The notes: a model not told the origin generated them from the letters alone. Counted from the first letter of the stretch, positions 28,094-37,568 are shown. The stretch is DNA of 64,000 nucleotides from Pseudomonadota bacterium (GCA_018241695.1 JAFEDH010000004.1:248001-312000), one strand, 5' to 3'. Numbers and translations are program-made.

Positions 28094-28912
28094 GTGATTG
28101 CCGCCCTGCTGGGTCTCGTGGTCGGACTGGTGCTCGGGCTGACCGGGGCCGGCGGATCGGTGCTGGCGGTGCCTTTGCTGATCGCCGGGCTGGGCTGGCC
28201 GATCACCCTCGCCGCCACGGTTGCCCTGCTGGCGGTGGCCGCATCCGCCACCCTGGGTACAACCCTGGCCTGGGGACACAGCTATTTGCGTTACCGGGCC
28301 GCGCTGCTCATGGCGTTCAGCGGCGCATGCACATCGCCGCTGGGCCTGCGCGTGGCGGATCATCTGCCGGTCGGCATCCTGGGTGGGTGTTTCGCTGCGG
28401 TTCTCGTTGTGGTCGCGGCGCGGATGTACCGGTCCAGCCGGCAGGCCGACGCCGGGGTGGTCCGGGCCAGTGTTGCCGGGGATGGCGCACCCGCCCAGGG
28501 GCATCTGTGCGCTCTCGATCCCGGCACCGGGCGTTTGCTCTGGACCGCCCGTACCTGGGGCGTCATGGCAGCCATCGGCGCGGTCACCGGTCTGCTTTCG
28601 GGCCTTTTGGGTGTGGGTGGCGGTTTCGTTATTGTGCCCGCCCTGCGCGGAACGACTCCGCTGTCGATGCACTCGGCGGTGGCGACTTCCCTGATGACTA
28701 TTGCGCTGACCAGCATCTCCACCCTGATCTGGGCGGAAATACTGGGCCGCAGCCTGCCCTGGGGGACCGCCCTGCCCTTCATCGCCGGTGCGCTGGCCGG
28801 CATGTTCGGCGGACGCCTGCTTGCGCCACGTATTGCCGGACCCGCCCTGCAACGCGGATTTTCCGTCACCACCCTGCTGGCTGCCGGATTCATGGCGCTG
28901 CATAGCCTGTAA
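28094..28912 (+). CDS. TauE/SafE-family (TSUP) membrane permease
   Basis: A 272-residue membrane protein of the sulfite exporter TauE/SafE family. Both halves carry the family glycine motif: VLGLTGAGGSVLAVPLL at the N-terminus and GLLSGLLGVGGGFVIVPAL in the middle, as expected of the duplicated four-plus-four helix fold. A polar loop (about 115-155) joins the halves. Members export or take up sulfite, sulfoacetate or other organic anions; the substrate here is unknown. Start codon is GTG at 28094. It is convergent with a two-component system whose sensor resembles those for organic-acid uptake, but a link is only a guess. Confidence 0.88.
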   Translation: MIAALLGLVVGLVLGLTGAGGSVLAVPLLIAGLGWPITLAATVALLAVAASATLGTTLAWGHSYLRYRAALLMAFSGACTSPLGLRVADHLPVGILGGCFAAVLVVVAARMYRSSRQADAGVVRASVAGDGAPAQGHLCALDPGTGRLLWTARTWGVMAAIGAVTGLLSGLLGVGGGFVIVPALRGTTPLSMHSAVATSLMTIALTSISTLIWAEILGRSLPWGTALPFIAGALAGMFGGRLLAPRIAGPALQRGFSVTTLLAAGFMALHSL

Positions 28913-28934
28913 TCCAACGTCTCGCCCCTTCTTT

Positions 28935-30368
28935 TCAGGGGCCGGGGAAGACGATCCGGAAACCGATACCGACGCCATTCGCCGGGGTATGCAGGCTGAC
29001 GCCGCCGCGATGGCGTTCCACTACTTCCTTGACGATGGCCAGCCCCAGGCCGGCGCCGGGCGCGCCGCTGCCGGCGGCGCGGTAGAAGCGGTCGAAGATG
29101 CGTGCCCGTTCCGCTTCTGCAATTCCTGCACCGTTGTCTTCCACCTCGAGCCAGGTTTCCCGGCCGTCGCTGCCGCAGCGCACGGTGACATGACCGCCCG
29201 AAGGAGTGTAGGCGATCGCGTTGTCGATCAGGTTGGCCAGCAGTTCGCGCAACAGCCAGCGTGACCCCAGGATCGGTGCTGCGGCGGTTTCGAAACCGAG
29301 ATCGATGCCCTTGGCCAGGGCGCGGTCGAGAAACTCGGAGGCGGCATCTTCGCACAGCCCGGCCAGGTCCACGCGCTGGAATTCGTGGGCCAGATCGGCT
29401 TCCGGTGCGGAGCGGGCCAGGGCCAGCATCTGATGGATGAAATGGGAAAGCCTGCGTGCCGCATCGCGCAGACGCTCGATGCGGGGTCGCTCGGATTCCG
29501 GAAGGGTCTCCGCCGCCAGCTCGAGCTGGGTCTGCATGCCGGCCAGGGGTGTTCTGAGCTGGTGGGCGGCGTGGGTGATGAACGCCTGCTGGGCCTGCTG
29601 GGCTTCGTGCAGGTGCGCCATCAGGCGATTGATGGCGGTCACTAGCGGACGGGTTTCCTCGGGTACGCCGCTGTCATTGACCGGGTGCAGGTCACCCGGG
29701 GTGCGCGCGGCGATCGCCGCACCCAGCGCGAGTAGCGGAGAGAGCGCGAAACGCACGGCGAAGAAAACTGTGAGCAGGGTCGCTGCGACCAGCAGCAGGT
29801 TGGACCAGAGGATGGCCGCGACGGTGCGCGTGGCGGTGATTTCCCGCTTGTGGGTGGTTTCGGCGACGATCACCAGTGCCGAGCCGCCCGGACCCGCGGC
29901 CCGGTAGCTGGCGACACGGATGCTTTGTGTGCCGAGATGATCGTCATGGAAGGTGGGATTGTTGCGTCCGTCGAGAAAGCTCAGGCTGGCCAGGGCGCGG
30001 TCGCCCGCAACCAGATGTCCGTCGTTGTCGAGCACCGCATAGAAGATCTTGTCCAGGGGATCGGTGCGCAAAACGGCCTCGGCGGAGCGGGGCAGCTCGA
30101 GCTGCGGGCGACCGTGGTGCACGCCGACCAGTGCCGCGAGCGCCACGGCGGAGCTGGCCAGGGCATGATCGTAGGCATCGTTGGCGGGCCCCAGGGCATT
30201 GCGGTAGTCGAGCAGCACGGAGGCCGCCACCACGGCCAGCAGCGGACCGAGCAGGAAGCGCAGCAGGCGGTTGCGCAGGCTGTGGCGGGAGCGCGGTGCC
30301 GGCGCGACGGTAGCGGCGGCCGGTGGTACGGCGGCAAGCGTTGGGGCCGGTGCGGGGGATTCGTCCAT
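28935..30368 (-). CDS. sensor histidine kinase (TctE/QseC-like)
   Basis: A 477-residue membrane sensor. The order is: Pro/Ala-rich tail (1-30), first membrane helix (about 36-53), periplasmic domain (about 54-180) of the 2CSK_N type with FYAVLDNDGHLVAGDRAL, second helix (about 184-206), HAMP-like segment, H-box FITHAAHQLRTPLAGM (His about 269) and HATPase with LLANLIDNAIAYTPSGG, EDNGAGI and GAGLGLAIVKEV. Its ATG overlaps the stop of the response regulator by one base. TctE/QseC relatives sense citrate-like acids or other signals, but the ligand here is unknown. Confidence 0.9.
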   Translation of the reverse strand: MDESPAPAPTLAAVPPAAATVAPAPRSRHSLRNRLLRFLLGPLLAVVAASVLLDYRNALGPANDAYDHALASSAVALAALVGVHHGRPQLELPRSAEAVLRTDPLDKIFYAVLDNDGHLVAGDRALASLSFLDGRNNPTFHDDHLGTQSIRVASYRAAGPGGSALVIVAETTHKREITATRTVAAILWSNLLLVAATLLTVFFAVRFALSPLLALGAAIAARTPGDLHPVNDSGVPEETRPLVTAINRLMAHLHEAQQAQQAFITHAAHQLRTPLAGMQTQLELAAETLPESERPRIERLRDAARRLSHFIHQMLALARSAPEADLAHEFQRVDLAGLCEDAASEFLDRALAKGIDLGFETAAAPILGSRWLLRELLANLIDNAIAYTPSGGHVTVRCGSDGRETWLEVEDNGAGIAEAERARIFDRFYRAAGSGAPGAGLGLAIVKEVVERHRGGVSLHTPANGVGIGFRIVFPGP

Positions 30369-31042
30369 CAGGCGGTGGTCAGCTCGTCGATGCGATAGCC
30401 AATCCCGCGTACCGTGCGGATCGCCACGCCGCATTCATCCAGCTTGACGCGCAGCCGGGAGACATAGATTTCCACGGCATTGGGCGTGAGTTCGTTGTCC
30501 CAGCGCGAGAGGCTTTCCACCAGCTTCTGCTTGCTCACCACCTTGGGCACCGCGAGCATCAGCTGCTCCAGGATGTCCCATTCGCGACCGGTGAGGGACA
30601 GGGGGGCTTCCGCCAGTGTGGCGGTGTGGGTGGACAGATCCAGGGTGAGCGGGCCGAGAGTGAGGTCGGAGCTGGTGGCCGAACGGCTGCGGCGGATCAG
30701 CGCACGCGCACGGGCCAGCAGTTCTGGCAGCTGGAAGGGTTTGACCATGTAGTCATCGGCGCCCAGATCCAGCCCCTGGACGCGGTCGGCCATGCCGTCA
30801 CGGGCGGTGAGCACCAGAATCGGCACACCGATCCCGCGCCGGCGCAGGCGGCGGATCAGTTCCAGGCCGTCCACGCCGGGCAGGCCGATATCCACCACCG
30901 CCAGGTCGTAGGCCGTCAGGGCCAGGGCGGACTCCGCCGGCTCCGCCGCGGCTGCGTGATCGGCGGTAAAGCTGGCACTGGCAAAGCCCTCAACCAGGCC
31001 GGCGGCGACGGTTTCATCATCTTCCACGATCAGTACGCGCAT
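30368..31042 (-). CDS. OmpR-family response regulator
   Basis: A 224-residue regulator with receiver (acidic VEDDE; phospho-Asp in LAVVDIGLPGVDGLE; Lys in VKPFQLPEL) and a winged-helix DNA-binding domain (LSLTGREWDILEQLM; recognition region ELTPNAVEIYVSRLRVKL). It resembles TctD/QseB. It is the first gene of the pair, so the sensor is translated from the same transcript. The target genes cannot be read from sequence; the neighbouring TauE/SafE permease is a possible one. Confidence 0.92.
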   Translation of the reverse strand: MRVLIVEDDETVAAGLVEGFASASFTADHAAAAEPAESALALTAYDLAVVDIGLPGVDGLELIRRLRRRGIGVPILVLTARDGMADRVQGLDLGADDYMVKPFQLPELLARARALIRRSRSATSSDLTLGPLTLDLSTHTATLAEAPLSLTGREWDILEQLMLAVPKVVSKQKLVESLSRWDNELTPNAVEIYVSRLRVKLDECGVAIRTVRGIGYRIDELTTA

Positions 31043-31225
31043 TGCTGTCCTCCCTGCAGGATTTCATTCCGTCCGTTGAACCATCCGGACTGCCGGCATT
31101 CTTGCCCAGACCATGCCGCGTCGACAAGGGGATCGCACATGGCGTTCTCCATGGCCGGGCGGCTGCGATCACAGGGCGGCGCAGGGTATTCGCAGCGAAC
31201 CTTCGCCTGCCTGACGGCTGTGACC

Positions 31226-31253
31226 TTGTGGCGCCGGCCCGCTTCGTTACAAT
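31226..31253 (+). promoter_or_regulatory. candidate sigma-70 promoter of corA
   Basis: TTGTGG at 31226-31231 and TACAAT at 31248-31253 are 16 bases apart. The predicted start, about 31260, is some 33 bases before the corA ATG. Confidence 0.5.
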
Positions 31254-31292
31254 GCGCGCTCCCGGCCCGCACCGACCCCGCTGCAAGAACAC

Positions 31293-32255
31293 ATGCTCAA
31301 CGCCTTTGAACTGCACAACGGACGCCTGAGACAGATCCCCGTGGAAAGCCGCGACGATCTGGCGAACTTGCGCCCCATCTGGGTGGACCTGGTGGCACCG
31401 ACCGAAACCACGCGCGCCTGGGTGGGTGCCCATTTCGGCCTCGATCTGCCAGACCCGGACCATCTCACTGATCTGGAGGCTTCGGCCCGCTTCTATGTCG
31501 AGGATGATGGCGAGGTGCACCTGCGCTCCAACTTCCTGCTCGATCTGGAACATGAATCGCGTAACGTGGCGGTGGCCTTCATCCTCCATGGCGATGTCCT
31601 TTTTTCGGTGCGCAAGGAGGAACTGCCGGTGTTCCGCCTGCAGCGACTGCGCGCCCGCACCCAGCCCGGCTACGTGACCGGCGGCAAGGATGTGCTGCTG
31701 CACCTCTACGCGGCCGACGTGGAATATTCCGCCGATGCGCTCGAGGATGTGTACGGCGAACTCGAAGCGGTCGGCAAGCATGTGCTGGGCAAATCCGTGA
31801 GCGACGAGGACGCGGCCCAGATCCTGATCGAGATCGCCGGCGCCGAGGATCTCAACGGCCGCATCCGCGGCAATGTGCTCGATACCCGGCGTGCGGTTTC
31901 ATTCCTGACCCGGGGCAAATTCCTTGGTGCCGAGCAGACAGAGGATGCACGCCAGATCCTGCGCGATATCGAGTCTCTCGACGGCCACACCACCTTCCTC
32001 TTCGGCAAGATCAACTTCCTGATGGATGCCACGGTCGGCTTCATCAACATCAACCAGAACAAGATCATCAAGATTTTCTCCGTGGCCTCCGTGGCCCTGC
32101 TGCCACCCACCCTCATCGCCAGCATCTACGGCATGAACTTCAAGCTCTTTCCGGAGCTGGAGTGGGACTACGGCTACCCGTTTGCGCTCGGCCTGATGGT
32201 GGTTTCGGTGGCGCTGCCTTTCTGGTTTTTCCGCAAGAAGGGATGGCTGGGCTGA
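31293..32255 (+). CDS. corA: magnesium/cobalt transport protein CorA
   Basis: A 320-residue channel subunit; CorA pentamers import Mg2+ and Co2+. The large cytoplasmic N-terminal domain (1-255) ends in the long stalk helix, followed by two membrane helices, the first closed by the selectivity motif YGMNF and the second ending in a basic tail FFRKKGWLG. Length and layout are normal. It is divergent from the two-component pair and has its own promoter candidate. Confidence 0.95.
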   Translation: MLNAFELHNGRLRQIPVESRDDLANLRPIWVDLVAPTETTRAWVGAHFGLDLPDPDHLTDLEASARFYVEDDGEVHLRSNFLLDLEHESRNVAVAFILHGDVLFSVRKEELPVFRLQRLRARTQPGYVTGGKDVLLHLYAADVEYSADALEDVYGELEAVGKHVLGKSVSDEDAAQILIEIAGAEDLNGRIRGNVLDTRRAVSFLTRGKFLGAEQTEDARQILRDIESLDGHTTFLFGKINFLMDATVGFININQNKIIKIFSVASVALLPPTLIASIYGMNFKLFPELEWDYGYPFALGLMVVSVALPFWFFRKKGWLG

Positions 32256-32354
32256 TCGCGCCGACTGTGATTCGGGGCGTTTCCGCGCTGCCGCGTGGCC
32301 GGCCTAGAATGGAACCCAGGCCATCATTCGCATCATCCCTTACCCGGAGTCCCC

Positions 32355-32819
32355 ATGCCTGCCCCCCGAATTTTTTACCTGCTGTGCGTGACGGCCACAC
32401 TGACCGCCTGTGCATCCGGCCCCGCCGTGGTTGGCAGCACGGGAACGGACGGCAAGCCGGCGACGGAATCGACCAATACCCTGCAGGTTTCCGATATTCC
32501 GATCCCCGCCGGGGCCAAGCTGGACCCGGACAAAACCCTGATCATGGGTGCCAACGACCGCTGGCTGGGGCGTATCGTCCTGCGCACCGATCTGCCGCCG
32601 GTGCAGGTGTTCAACCATTTCTACAACGGCATGGCCAACTTCGGCTGGACCCTGCTCACCGCCGTGCAGGGCACGCCCAGCCTGCAGACCTGGCAGCGTG
32701 GCGAACGGGTGGCCCTGATCCAGACCGAGACTGCTTCTCTCGGTGGCACCGCAGCGACCATCACGGTTTCATCGCGCCAGACGACCGCCCCCGAAGCCAG
32801 TCGGCCATCCGGAAGGTAA
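32355..32819 (+). CDS. hypothetical lipoprotein
   Basis: A 154-residue protein with lipobox TLTAC after the signal MPAPRIFYLLCVTA, so it is lipid-anchored. The mature part contains VSDIPIPAGAKLDPDKTLIM and FNHFYNGMANFGWTLLTAVQ, a pattern seen in small DUF4810/DUF-type envelope proteins where a GWxL strand recurs, but I cannot name the family. ATG 32355 is chosen to start the signal peptide. A TAGAAT box at 32305-32310 may be the -10. It stands alone between corA and the convergent hemL. Confidence 0.75.
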   Translation: MPAPRIFYLLCVTATLTACASGPAVVGSTGTDGKPATESTNTLQVSDIPIPAGAKLDPDKTLIMGANDRWLGRIVLRTDLPPVQVFNHFYNGMANFGWTLLTAVQGTPSLQTWQRGERVALIQTETASLGGTAATITVSSRQTTAPEASRPSGR

Positions 32820-32859
32820 CGGAAGCAGGGGACGGGGCGCGGAATATATTCCGGAAGGT

Positions 32860-34146
32860 CTAGCGCGGCAGTATCCGGGTGAACGCCTGTTCCGCCGCCG
32901 CCACGGTGGCGGCGATGTCGGCGTCGGTGTGCGCCGCCGAGACGAAGCCTGCCTCGAAGGCCGAGGGAGCGAGGTATACGCCGGCATCGAGCAGGGCGTG
33001 GAAGAAGCGGTTGAAGGCGTCCTTGTCGGACTGCATCACTTCGGCGTAGGCGGTGGGGGGCGTGGCGCGGAAATACACGCCGAACATGCCGCCGACGCTC
33101 TGGGCGCTGAAGGCAATGCCATGCCGTTGCGCGGTCGCGGTGAGGCCGTCCGTCAGGGCCCGGGTTTTTTGTCCCAGCGCTTCGTAGAAACCGGGCGCAC
33201 GCACCTGCTGCAGTGTCGCGAGTCCGGCGGCGACGGAGAGCGGGTTGCCGGAGAGGGTGCCGGCCTGATAGACCGGACCGAGCGGGGCGATCTTTTCCAT
33301 GATCTCGCGCCGGCCGCCAAAAGCGCCCAGCGGCAGGCCGCCACCCACCACCTTGCCGAAGGTGGACAAGTCCGGCGTGATGCCGAAAAGCCCCTGGGCC
33401 GATTGCAGGCCGACGCGAAAGCCGGTCATCACCTCGTCGAAGATCAGGACTGCGCCATGCTGCGTGCACAGGCTGCGCAGGGTCTGGAGAAATTCGGGTC
33501 GCGGCGCGATCAGGTTCATGTTGCCCGCCACGGGTTCGAGGATGACGCAGGCGATGGTGTCACCCTGACGGGCGAAGGCATCGGCCAGTTGTTGCGCGTC
33601 GTTGTAGTCGAGCACCAGGGTATGTCGCGCCAGATCGGCGGGCACACCGGCGGATGAGGGATGCCCGTTGGTGAGCATGCCCGATCCGGCCTTCACCAGC
33701 AGGCTGTCGCCGTGGCCGTGATAGCAGCCTTCGAACTTGACGATGGTGTCGCGGCCGGTGAAACCCCGCGCCAGCCGCAGGGCGCTCATGGTGGCTTCGG
33801 TGCCGGAAGAAACCAGGCGCACCAGATCCATGCTTGGCACCAGTTCGCAGAGCAGGTCGGCCAGGTCGATTTCGGCTTCGGTCGGCGCGCCGAAGGAAAG
33901 TCCGCGTGTGGCGGCGGCCTGCACCGTCCGCACCGTGGCCGGATCGGCGTGACCGAGGATCAGCGGACCCCAGGAGCCGACATAGTCGATATAGCGTTTG
34001 CCATCCGCGTCCCAGACATGGGCGCCTTCCCCGTGGGTGAAGAAGCGGGGTGTGCCACCTACGGAACGGAAGGCACGCACCGGAGAGTTCACCCCGCCGG
34101 GGATATGGCGCTGGGCGCGTTGAAAAAGTTCGTCGTTCCTGCTCAT
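32860..34146 (-). CDS. hemL: glutamate-1-semialdehyde 2,1-aminomutase
   Basis: A 428-residue PLP enzyme that turns glutamate-1-semialdehyde into 5-aminolevulinate for haem synthesis. Family marks are [14 protein letters not shown] at the N-terminus, [45 protein letters not shown] and the PLP lysine in [18 protein letters not shown] (Lys 265). Length is normal. Its ATG overlaps the thiE stop (ATGA), so it is read with thiD-thiE although haem and thiamine synthesis are unrelated pathways; this order recurs in other betaproteobacteria as I recall. Confidence 0.96.
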   Translation of the reverse strand: MSRNDELFQRAQRHIPGGVNSPVRAFRSVGGTPRFFTHGEGAHVWDADGKRYIDYVGSWGPLILGHADPATVRTVQAAATRGLSFGAPTEAEIDLADLLCELVPSMDLVRLVSSGTEATMSALRLARGFTGRDTIVKFEGCYHGHGDSLLVKAGSGMLTNGHPSSAGVPADLARHTLVLDYNDAQQLADAFARQGDTIACVILEPVAGNMNLIAPRPEFLQTLRSLCTQHGAVLIFDEVMTGFRVGLQSAQGLFGITPDLSTFGKVVGGGLPLGAFGGRREIMEKIAPLGPVYQAGTLSGNPLSVAAGLATLQQVRAPGFYEALGQKTRALTDGLTATAQRHGIAFSAQSVGGMFGVYFRATPPTAYAEVMQSDKDAFNRFFHALLDAGVYLAPSAFEAGFVSAAHTDADIAATVAAAEQAFTRILPR

Positions 34147-34796
34147 GTTCGGTGCTGGAGAAAAAGATTGTGGAATTGCTCGGCGCGGGCCGCGATATCC
34201 ATGGCGTCGAACAACTCGCTGATGACCGCCACCATGTCGGCACCCGCGGTGATCACAGCCGGCGCATTGGCCAGCGAGATGCCGCCGATGGCCGCCACGG
34301 GTAGGCCGAAGCGGCTGCGAGCCTCGCCCAGCAGTGAAAGGGGGGCACTCGCCGCACCGGGCTTGGTGATCGAGGGGAAGACGCTGCCGAAGGCCAGATA
34401 GTCGGCGCCGGCGGCGGCGGCAACTTCACCCCGGGCCAGTTCGTTGTAGCAGGAAACCCCCAGTATCCGGTCTGGCCCGAGCGCTGCGCGTGTTGCCGCC
34501 AGATCACCGCCGGGAATGTCATCGCGGCCCAGATGAACGCCGTCGGCGCCGATTTCCAGCGCCATGTCGAGATCGTCGTTCACGATCAGCCGCGCGCCTT
34601 CCGCGCGACAGATACGCAGCAGTTCCGCCGCCTGGGAGCGGCGCAGGGGCTTGGGCGCGGTCTTGTTGCGGTACTGCACCAGGCGCGCTCCGCCGCGCAG
34701 AGCCATGCTCACCAGTACCGACAGACGTGGCAGCAGGTAATCGTCGGCGGTCACCGCATAAAGGCCCCGCAGGGTGCTGCGATCCTCGGCTCTCAT
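34143..34796 (-). CDS. thiE: thiamine-phosphate synthase
   Basis: A 217-residue TIM-barrel enzyme that joins HMP-pyrophosphate and thiazole phosphate to thiamine phosphate. Visible motifs are [40 protein letters not shown] and [10 protein letters not shown]. Start ATG 34796 is chosen because the open frame above it (to 35063) overlaps thiD and lacks family residues. It follows thiD by about 40 bases, and the two catalyse consecutive steps of the same pathway. Confidence 0.95.
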   Translation of the reverse strand: MRAEDRSTLRGLYAVTADDYLLPRLSVLVSMALRGGARLVQYRNKTAPKPLRRSQAAELLRICRAEGARLIVNDDLDMALEIGADGVHLGRDDIPGGDLAATRAALGPDRILGVSCYNELARGEVAAAAGADYLAFGSVFPSITKPGAASAPLSLLGEARSRFGLPVAAIGGISLANAPAVITAGADMVAVISELFDAMDIAARAEQFHNLFLQHRT

Positions 34797-34834
34797 AGAC
34801 TCCTCTTCATGCTCTTTGGACTCCGGGCCGTGCG

Positions 34835-35686
34835 CTATTCGCCCGACCCGGCGTTCTCGTCTTCTTCGCTCCGCGCCCAGAACAGCCGGTCCGGAATGTT
34901 CTGGCCCATACCGGGACGAAAGCCGGCGGCCAGGGTCTGCCAGGTGTATTCCTGGGCTTCGCGCACGGCTTCCTCGATGTCCAGCCCCTGGGCCAGATTG
35001 GCCGCCAGGGCCGACGCCAGGGTACAGCCGGAACCGTGATAGCTGCCGGGCAGCCGATCCCACTTGTCGGCCCTCACCTGGCCGCGGGGACCATAAAGGG
35101 TGTTGATCACCTGGGGGGTGTTTTCGTGCGTGCCGGTGACCAGCACGTATTCACAGCCAGCCTGGATCAGCCGCCGGGCGCATTCGGACAGCGTGGGCTG
35201 ATCGTCCTCGTTGTCCTCGTCCAGGGCCAGGCGCCGGGCTTCCAGGCTGTTGGGGGTGAGTACCGAGGTCTGTGGCAGCAGCAGCTCGATCATGGCCTGT
35301 ACCGTTTCCTCGTCGGTGAACTGGTCGCCGCGTCCCGAGGCCAGCACCGGGTCCAGCACCAGGGGGATGTCGGGGTAGTCGGAGACGATCTCGGCGATCG
35401 CGGCGATGGTTTCCACGCTGCCCAGCAGGCCCAGCTTGAAGGCCGCCACCGGCACATCCTCCAGCAGGGCGCGGGCCTGGTCCGATACCCATCCGGCATC
35501 AATGGGAAGTATGCCTTCCACGCCTGCCGTATCCTGCACCGTGATGGCGGTGATCACGGAGAGCGGATGACAGCCCATGCTGGCCAGCGTGAGGATATCC
35601 GCCTGGATGCCGGCGCCGCCGGTCGGGTCCGTGGCGGCGAAGGTCAAAACCAGTGGCGGCGTGGGTTCGGGCGCGGGCGTAGCCAT
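34835..35686 (-). CDS. thiD: hydroxymethylpyrimidine/phosphomethylpyrimidine kinase
   Basis: A 283-residue ribokinase-fold enzyme that phosphorylates HMP twice for thiamine synthesis. It has the ATDPTGGAGIQADI opening, VQDTAGVEG, VLDPVLASGRGD and the GSGCTLASALAANLAQG anion-hole motif with catalytic Cys/Asp region. Start ATG 35686 is preferred; the frame is open to 35782 but that would cross the promoter region. A TAGAAT box (35719-35724 on the minus strand) could be the -10, placing a T-tract repeat at the UP-element position. No TPP riboswitch is present in the short leader. Confidence 0.94.
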   Translation of the reverse strand: MATPAPEPTPPLVLTFAATDPTGGAGIQADILTLASMGCHPLSVITAITVQDTAGVEGILPIDAGWVSDQARALLEDVPVAAFKLGLLGSVETIAAIAEIVSDYPDIPLVLDPVLASGRGDQFTDEETVQAMIELLLPQTSVLTPNSLEARRLALDEDNEDDQPTLSECARRLIQAGCEYVLVTGTHENTPQVINTLYGPRGQVRADKWDRLPGSYHGSGCTLASALAANLAQGLDIEEAVREAQEYTWQTLAAGFRPGMGQNIPDRLFWARSEEDENAGSGE

Positions 35687-35739
35687 GGACGGGAAGCGTG
35701 CTGCGGTAAGATGCGAAGATTCTAACTCATCGACCCACC

Positions 35740-35772
35740 GGACTTTTTCGGGACTTTTTCGGGATTTTTTTG
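35740..35772. repeat. three 11-bp tandem repeats with phased T-tracts
   Basis: GGACTTTTTCG occurs at 35740-35750 and again at 35751-35761, followed by the variant GGATTTTTTTG at 35762-35772. T-tracts therefore recur every 11 bases, close to one helical turn, which favours bent DNA. The repeat lies in the divergent gap between thiD and the rubredoxin gene and ends at the rubredoxin ribosome site. Confidence 0.85.
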
Positions 35773-35780
35773 GAGCGGAC

Positions 35781-35957
35781 ATGGCGGAAGGATTCAGGAC
35801 ATGGATGTGCGTGATTTGCGGCTTCGTCTATGACGAAGCGCAGGGCCTGCCCGACGAAGGCATCGCGCCCGGTACACGCTGGGAGGACATCCCTCCCAAC
35901 TGGTGCTGCCCCGAATGCGGAGCGCGCAAGGAAGAATTCGAAATGGTTGTGCTTTGA
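35781..35957 (+). CDS. rubA: rubredoxin
   Basis: A 58-residue one-iron electron carrier. The two Cys knuckles are MCVICGFVYDEAQG and CCPECGARKEEFE, with the family stretch GTRWEDIPPNW between them. Rubredoxins pass electrons to oxygenases, peroxidases or detoxifying enzymes; the partner here is unknown. A GGAG ribosome site (35772-35775) precedes the ATG. The frame is open upstream to 35577 but lies inside thiD there. Divergent from thiD and close to the following SDR gene (24 bases). Confidence 0.95.
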   Translation: MAEGFRTWMCVICGFVYDEAQGLPDEGIAPGTRWEDIPPNWCCPECGARKEEFEMVVL

Positions 35958-35980
35958 ATCCTGCGCACAGGGAGAGCGCC

Positions 35981-36751
35981 ATGACACAGGGCAGATTGCA
36001 GGACAAGGTAATCGTGGTGGCAGGCGGGGGCAGCGGCATTGGCGCGGCGACAGCGCTGCGCCTTGCCACAGAAGGCGCCCGCGTCGTGGTGGGCGATCTT
36101 CGTGCGGAGGCGGCCGAGGCCGTGGCCGGACGCATCGTGTCCGCCGGTGGCACGGCCGTGGCCACGGGATTCGATATCGCCGAGGATGACTCGGTAGCGG
36201 GCCTGGTGGCGCTGGCAGTTTCGACCTGGGGCGGACTGGATGGAATTCACATCAATGCCGCCGATCTGCAGGTGATCCTGCGCGACTCCGACATCCTCGA
36301 CGAACCGCTGGAAGTCCTGGACCGCACCCTGCAGGTGAATCTGCGCGGCCACGTTCTCTGCGTGCGCCATGCCGTGCCCGAGCTGCTCCGGCGCGGTGGT
36401 GGCGCCATTGTCCATACCTCTTCCGGCGCGGCGCATGCCGGCGATCCGGAGCGTCCTGCCTATGCCATGAGCAAGGCCGCGATTCACGCGCTGGCGCGTC
36501 ATGTGGCGTCGCGCTGGGGCAAGCAGGGTATCCGCGCCAACGTCATCTGCCCCGGCCTGGTGCTGACCGATGCCATCCGCCAGGGTATGAACGAGACGCT
36601 GCGCAAATATGCCCTGGCGGGCTGTCGTACCCCCCGGCTGGGTGAGCCCGAGGATATTGCCGCGATGGTGGCGATGCTGCTGTCCCCCGATGCGGAGTGG
36701 ATCAGCGGCCAGATCATCAGCGTGGATGGCGGCGCAACGATGCGGCCATAA
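35981..36751 (+). CDS. SDR-family oxidoreductase
   Basis: A 256-residue classical short-chain dehydrogenase. It has the nucleotide motif VAGGGSGIGAATA, NAADLQ in place of the usual NNAG, catalytic Ser in HTSSGAAHAG, and the YAMSKAA Tyr/Lys pair, followed by ANVICPGLVLTD. The substrate is unknown; FabG-like ketoreductases and hydroxysteroid dehydrogenases share this form. A GGAGAG ribosome site precedes the ATG at 35981. It is next to rubA and pilG, with no clear pathway. Confidence 0.88.
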   Translation: MTQGRLQDKVIVVAGGGSGIGAATALRLATEGARVVVGDLRAEAAEAVAGRIVSAGGTAVATGFDIAEDDSVAGLVALAVSTWGGLDGIHINAADLQVILRDSDILDEPLEVLDRTLQVNLRGHVLCVRHAVPELLRRGGGAIVHTSSGAAHAGDPERPAYAMSKAAIHALARHVASRWGKQGIRANVICPGLVLTDAIRQGMNETLRKYALAGCRTPRLGEPEDIAAMVAMLLSPDAEWISGQIISVDGGATMRP

Positions 36752-36769
36752 AGCGTGGGGAGGACGGAT

Positions 36770-37165
36770 GTGAACACGGCAGAAAGGCTTGCGGGCGTGA
36801 AGGTGATGGTGATCGATGATTCGCTCACCATCCGCAAGAGCGCCGAGATGTTTCTTGCCCAGGCCGGTTGCGAGGTGCTGCTGGCCGACGATGGTTTCGA
36901 TGCCCTGGTCAAGATCGCCGATCATGGCCCGCAGGTGATCTTCTGCGACATTCTCATGCCCCGCCTCGATGGTTACCAGACCTGCACCCTGATCAAGAAG
37001 AATCCGCGATTTTCCGCGACACCCGTGATCATGCTTTCTTCCCGCGATGGTCTCTTTGATCGCGCCCGGGGCGCGATGGCCGGTTCCGACCAGTATCTGA
37101 CCAAACCGTTTACCCGCGAAGCGCTGGTCGATGCCGTTAGCCGTCACATGGGAGTGGATACGTGA
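36770..37165 (+). CDS. pilG: twitching-motility response regulator PilG
   Basis: A 131-residue single-domain CheY-like regulator of the Chp system, which controls type IV pilus extension and cAMP in Pseudomonas. It has VMVIDDSLTIRKSAE, phospho-acceptor Asp in VIFCDILMPRLDGY and the Lys in LTKPFTREAL. The start is probably GTG 36770, after a strong GGGGAGGA ribosome site; a GTG at 36755 is in frame but precedes that site. It heads the cluster pilG-pilH-pilI-pilJ-chpA. Confidence 0.93.
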   Translation: MNTAERLAGVKVMVIDDSLTIRKSAEMFLAQAGCEVLLADDGFDALVKIADHGPQVIFCDILMPRLDGYQTCTLIKKNPRFSATPVIMLSSRDGLFDRARGAMAGSDQYLTKPFTREALVDAVSRHMGVDT

Positions 37166-37193
37166 ACAGGCACAAGACAGGCGTCGCCACGAC

Positions 37194-37568
37194 ATGACCG
37201 CCATGCCGGTGCGCAAGATTCTGGTGGTGGACGATTCCCCTACTGAACGCCATGTCATGGTGGAGTTTCTGGCTGGTGCCGGTTACGCGGTGCTGGCAGA
37301 GGCGGACGGTGCCGCGGGTGTGGCGACGGCGCGTCGCGAACAGCCGGATCTGGTGCTGATGGATGTGGTCATGCCGGTCATGAACGGCTTCGAGGCTACC
37401 CGCACCCTGACACGCGATCCTGCCACCGCCCATATTCCGGTCTTCCTGTGCACCGCAAAGCGTGATGATGCCGATCGTATCTGGGGCATGCGTCAGGGAG
37501 CACGGGCCTACATCACCAAGCCGGTGGATATCTCGGCCCTGTTGCAACGTATTGCCGAGTTGCCATGA
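37194..37568 (+). CDS. pilH: twitching-motility response regulator PilH
   Basis: A 124-residue CheY-like receiver, the second Chp output (linked to pilus retraction in Pseudomonas). It shows KILVVDDSPTERHVMVEFL, phospho-Asp in LVLMDVVMPVMNGFEA and ITKPVDISALL. Start ATG 37194 (or 37203) is used. Its stop overlaps the pilI start (ATGA). Confidence 0.93.
   Translation: MTAMPVRKILVVDDSPTERHVMVEFLAGAGYAVLAEADGAAGVATARREQPDLVLMDVVMPVMNGFEATRTLTRDPATAHIPVFLCTAKRDDADRIWGMRQGARAYITKPVDISALLQRIAELP

Noticed and set aside
35687..35780. TPP riboswitch before thiD
   Set aside because: The gap to the divergent rubredoxin gene is only 94 bases and contains T-tract repeats; no thi-box segments are visible.
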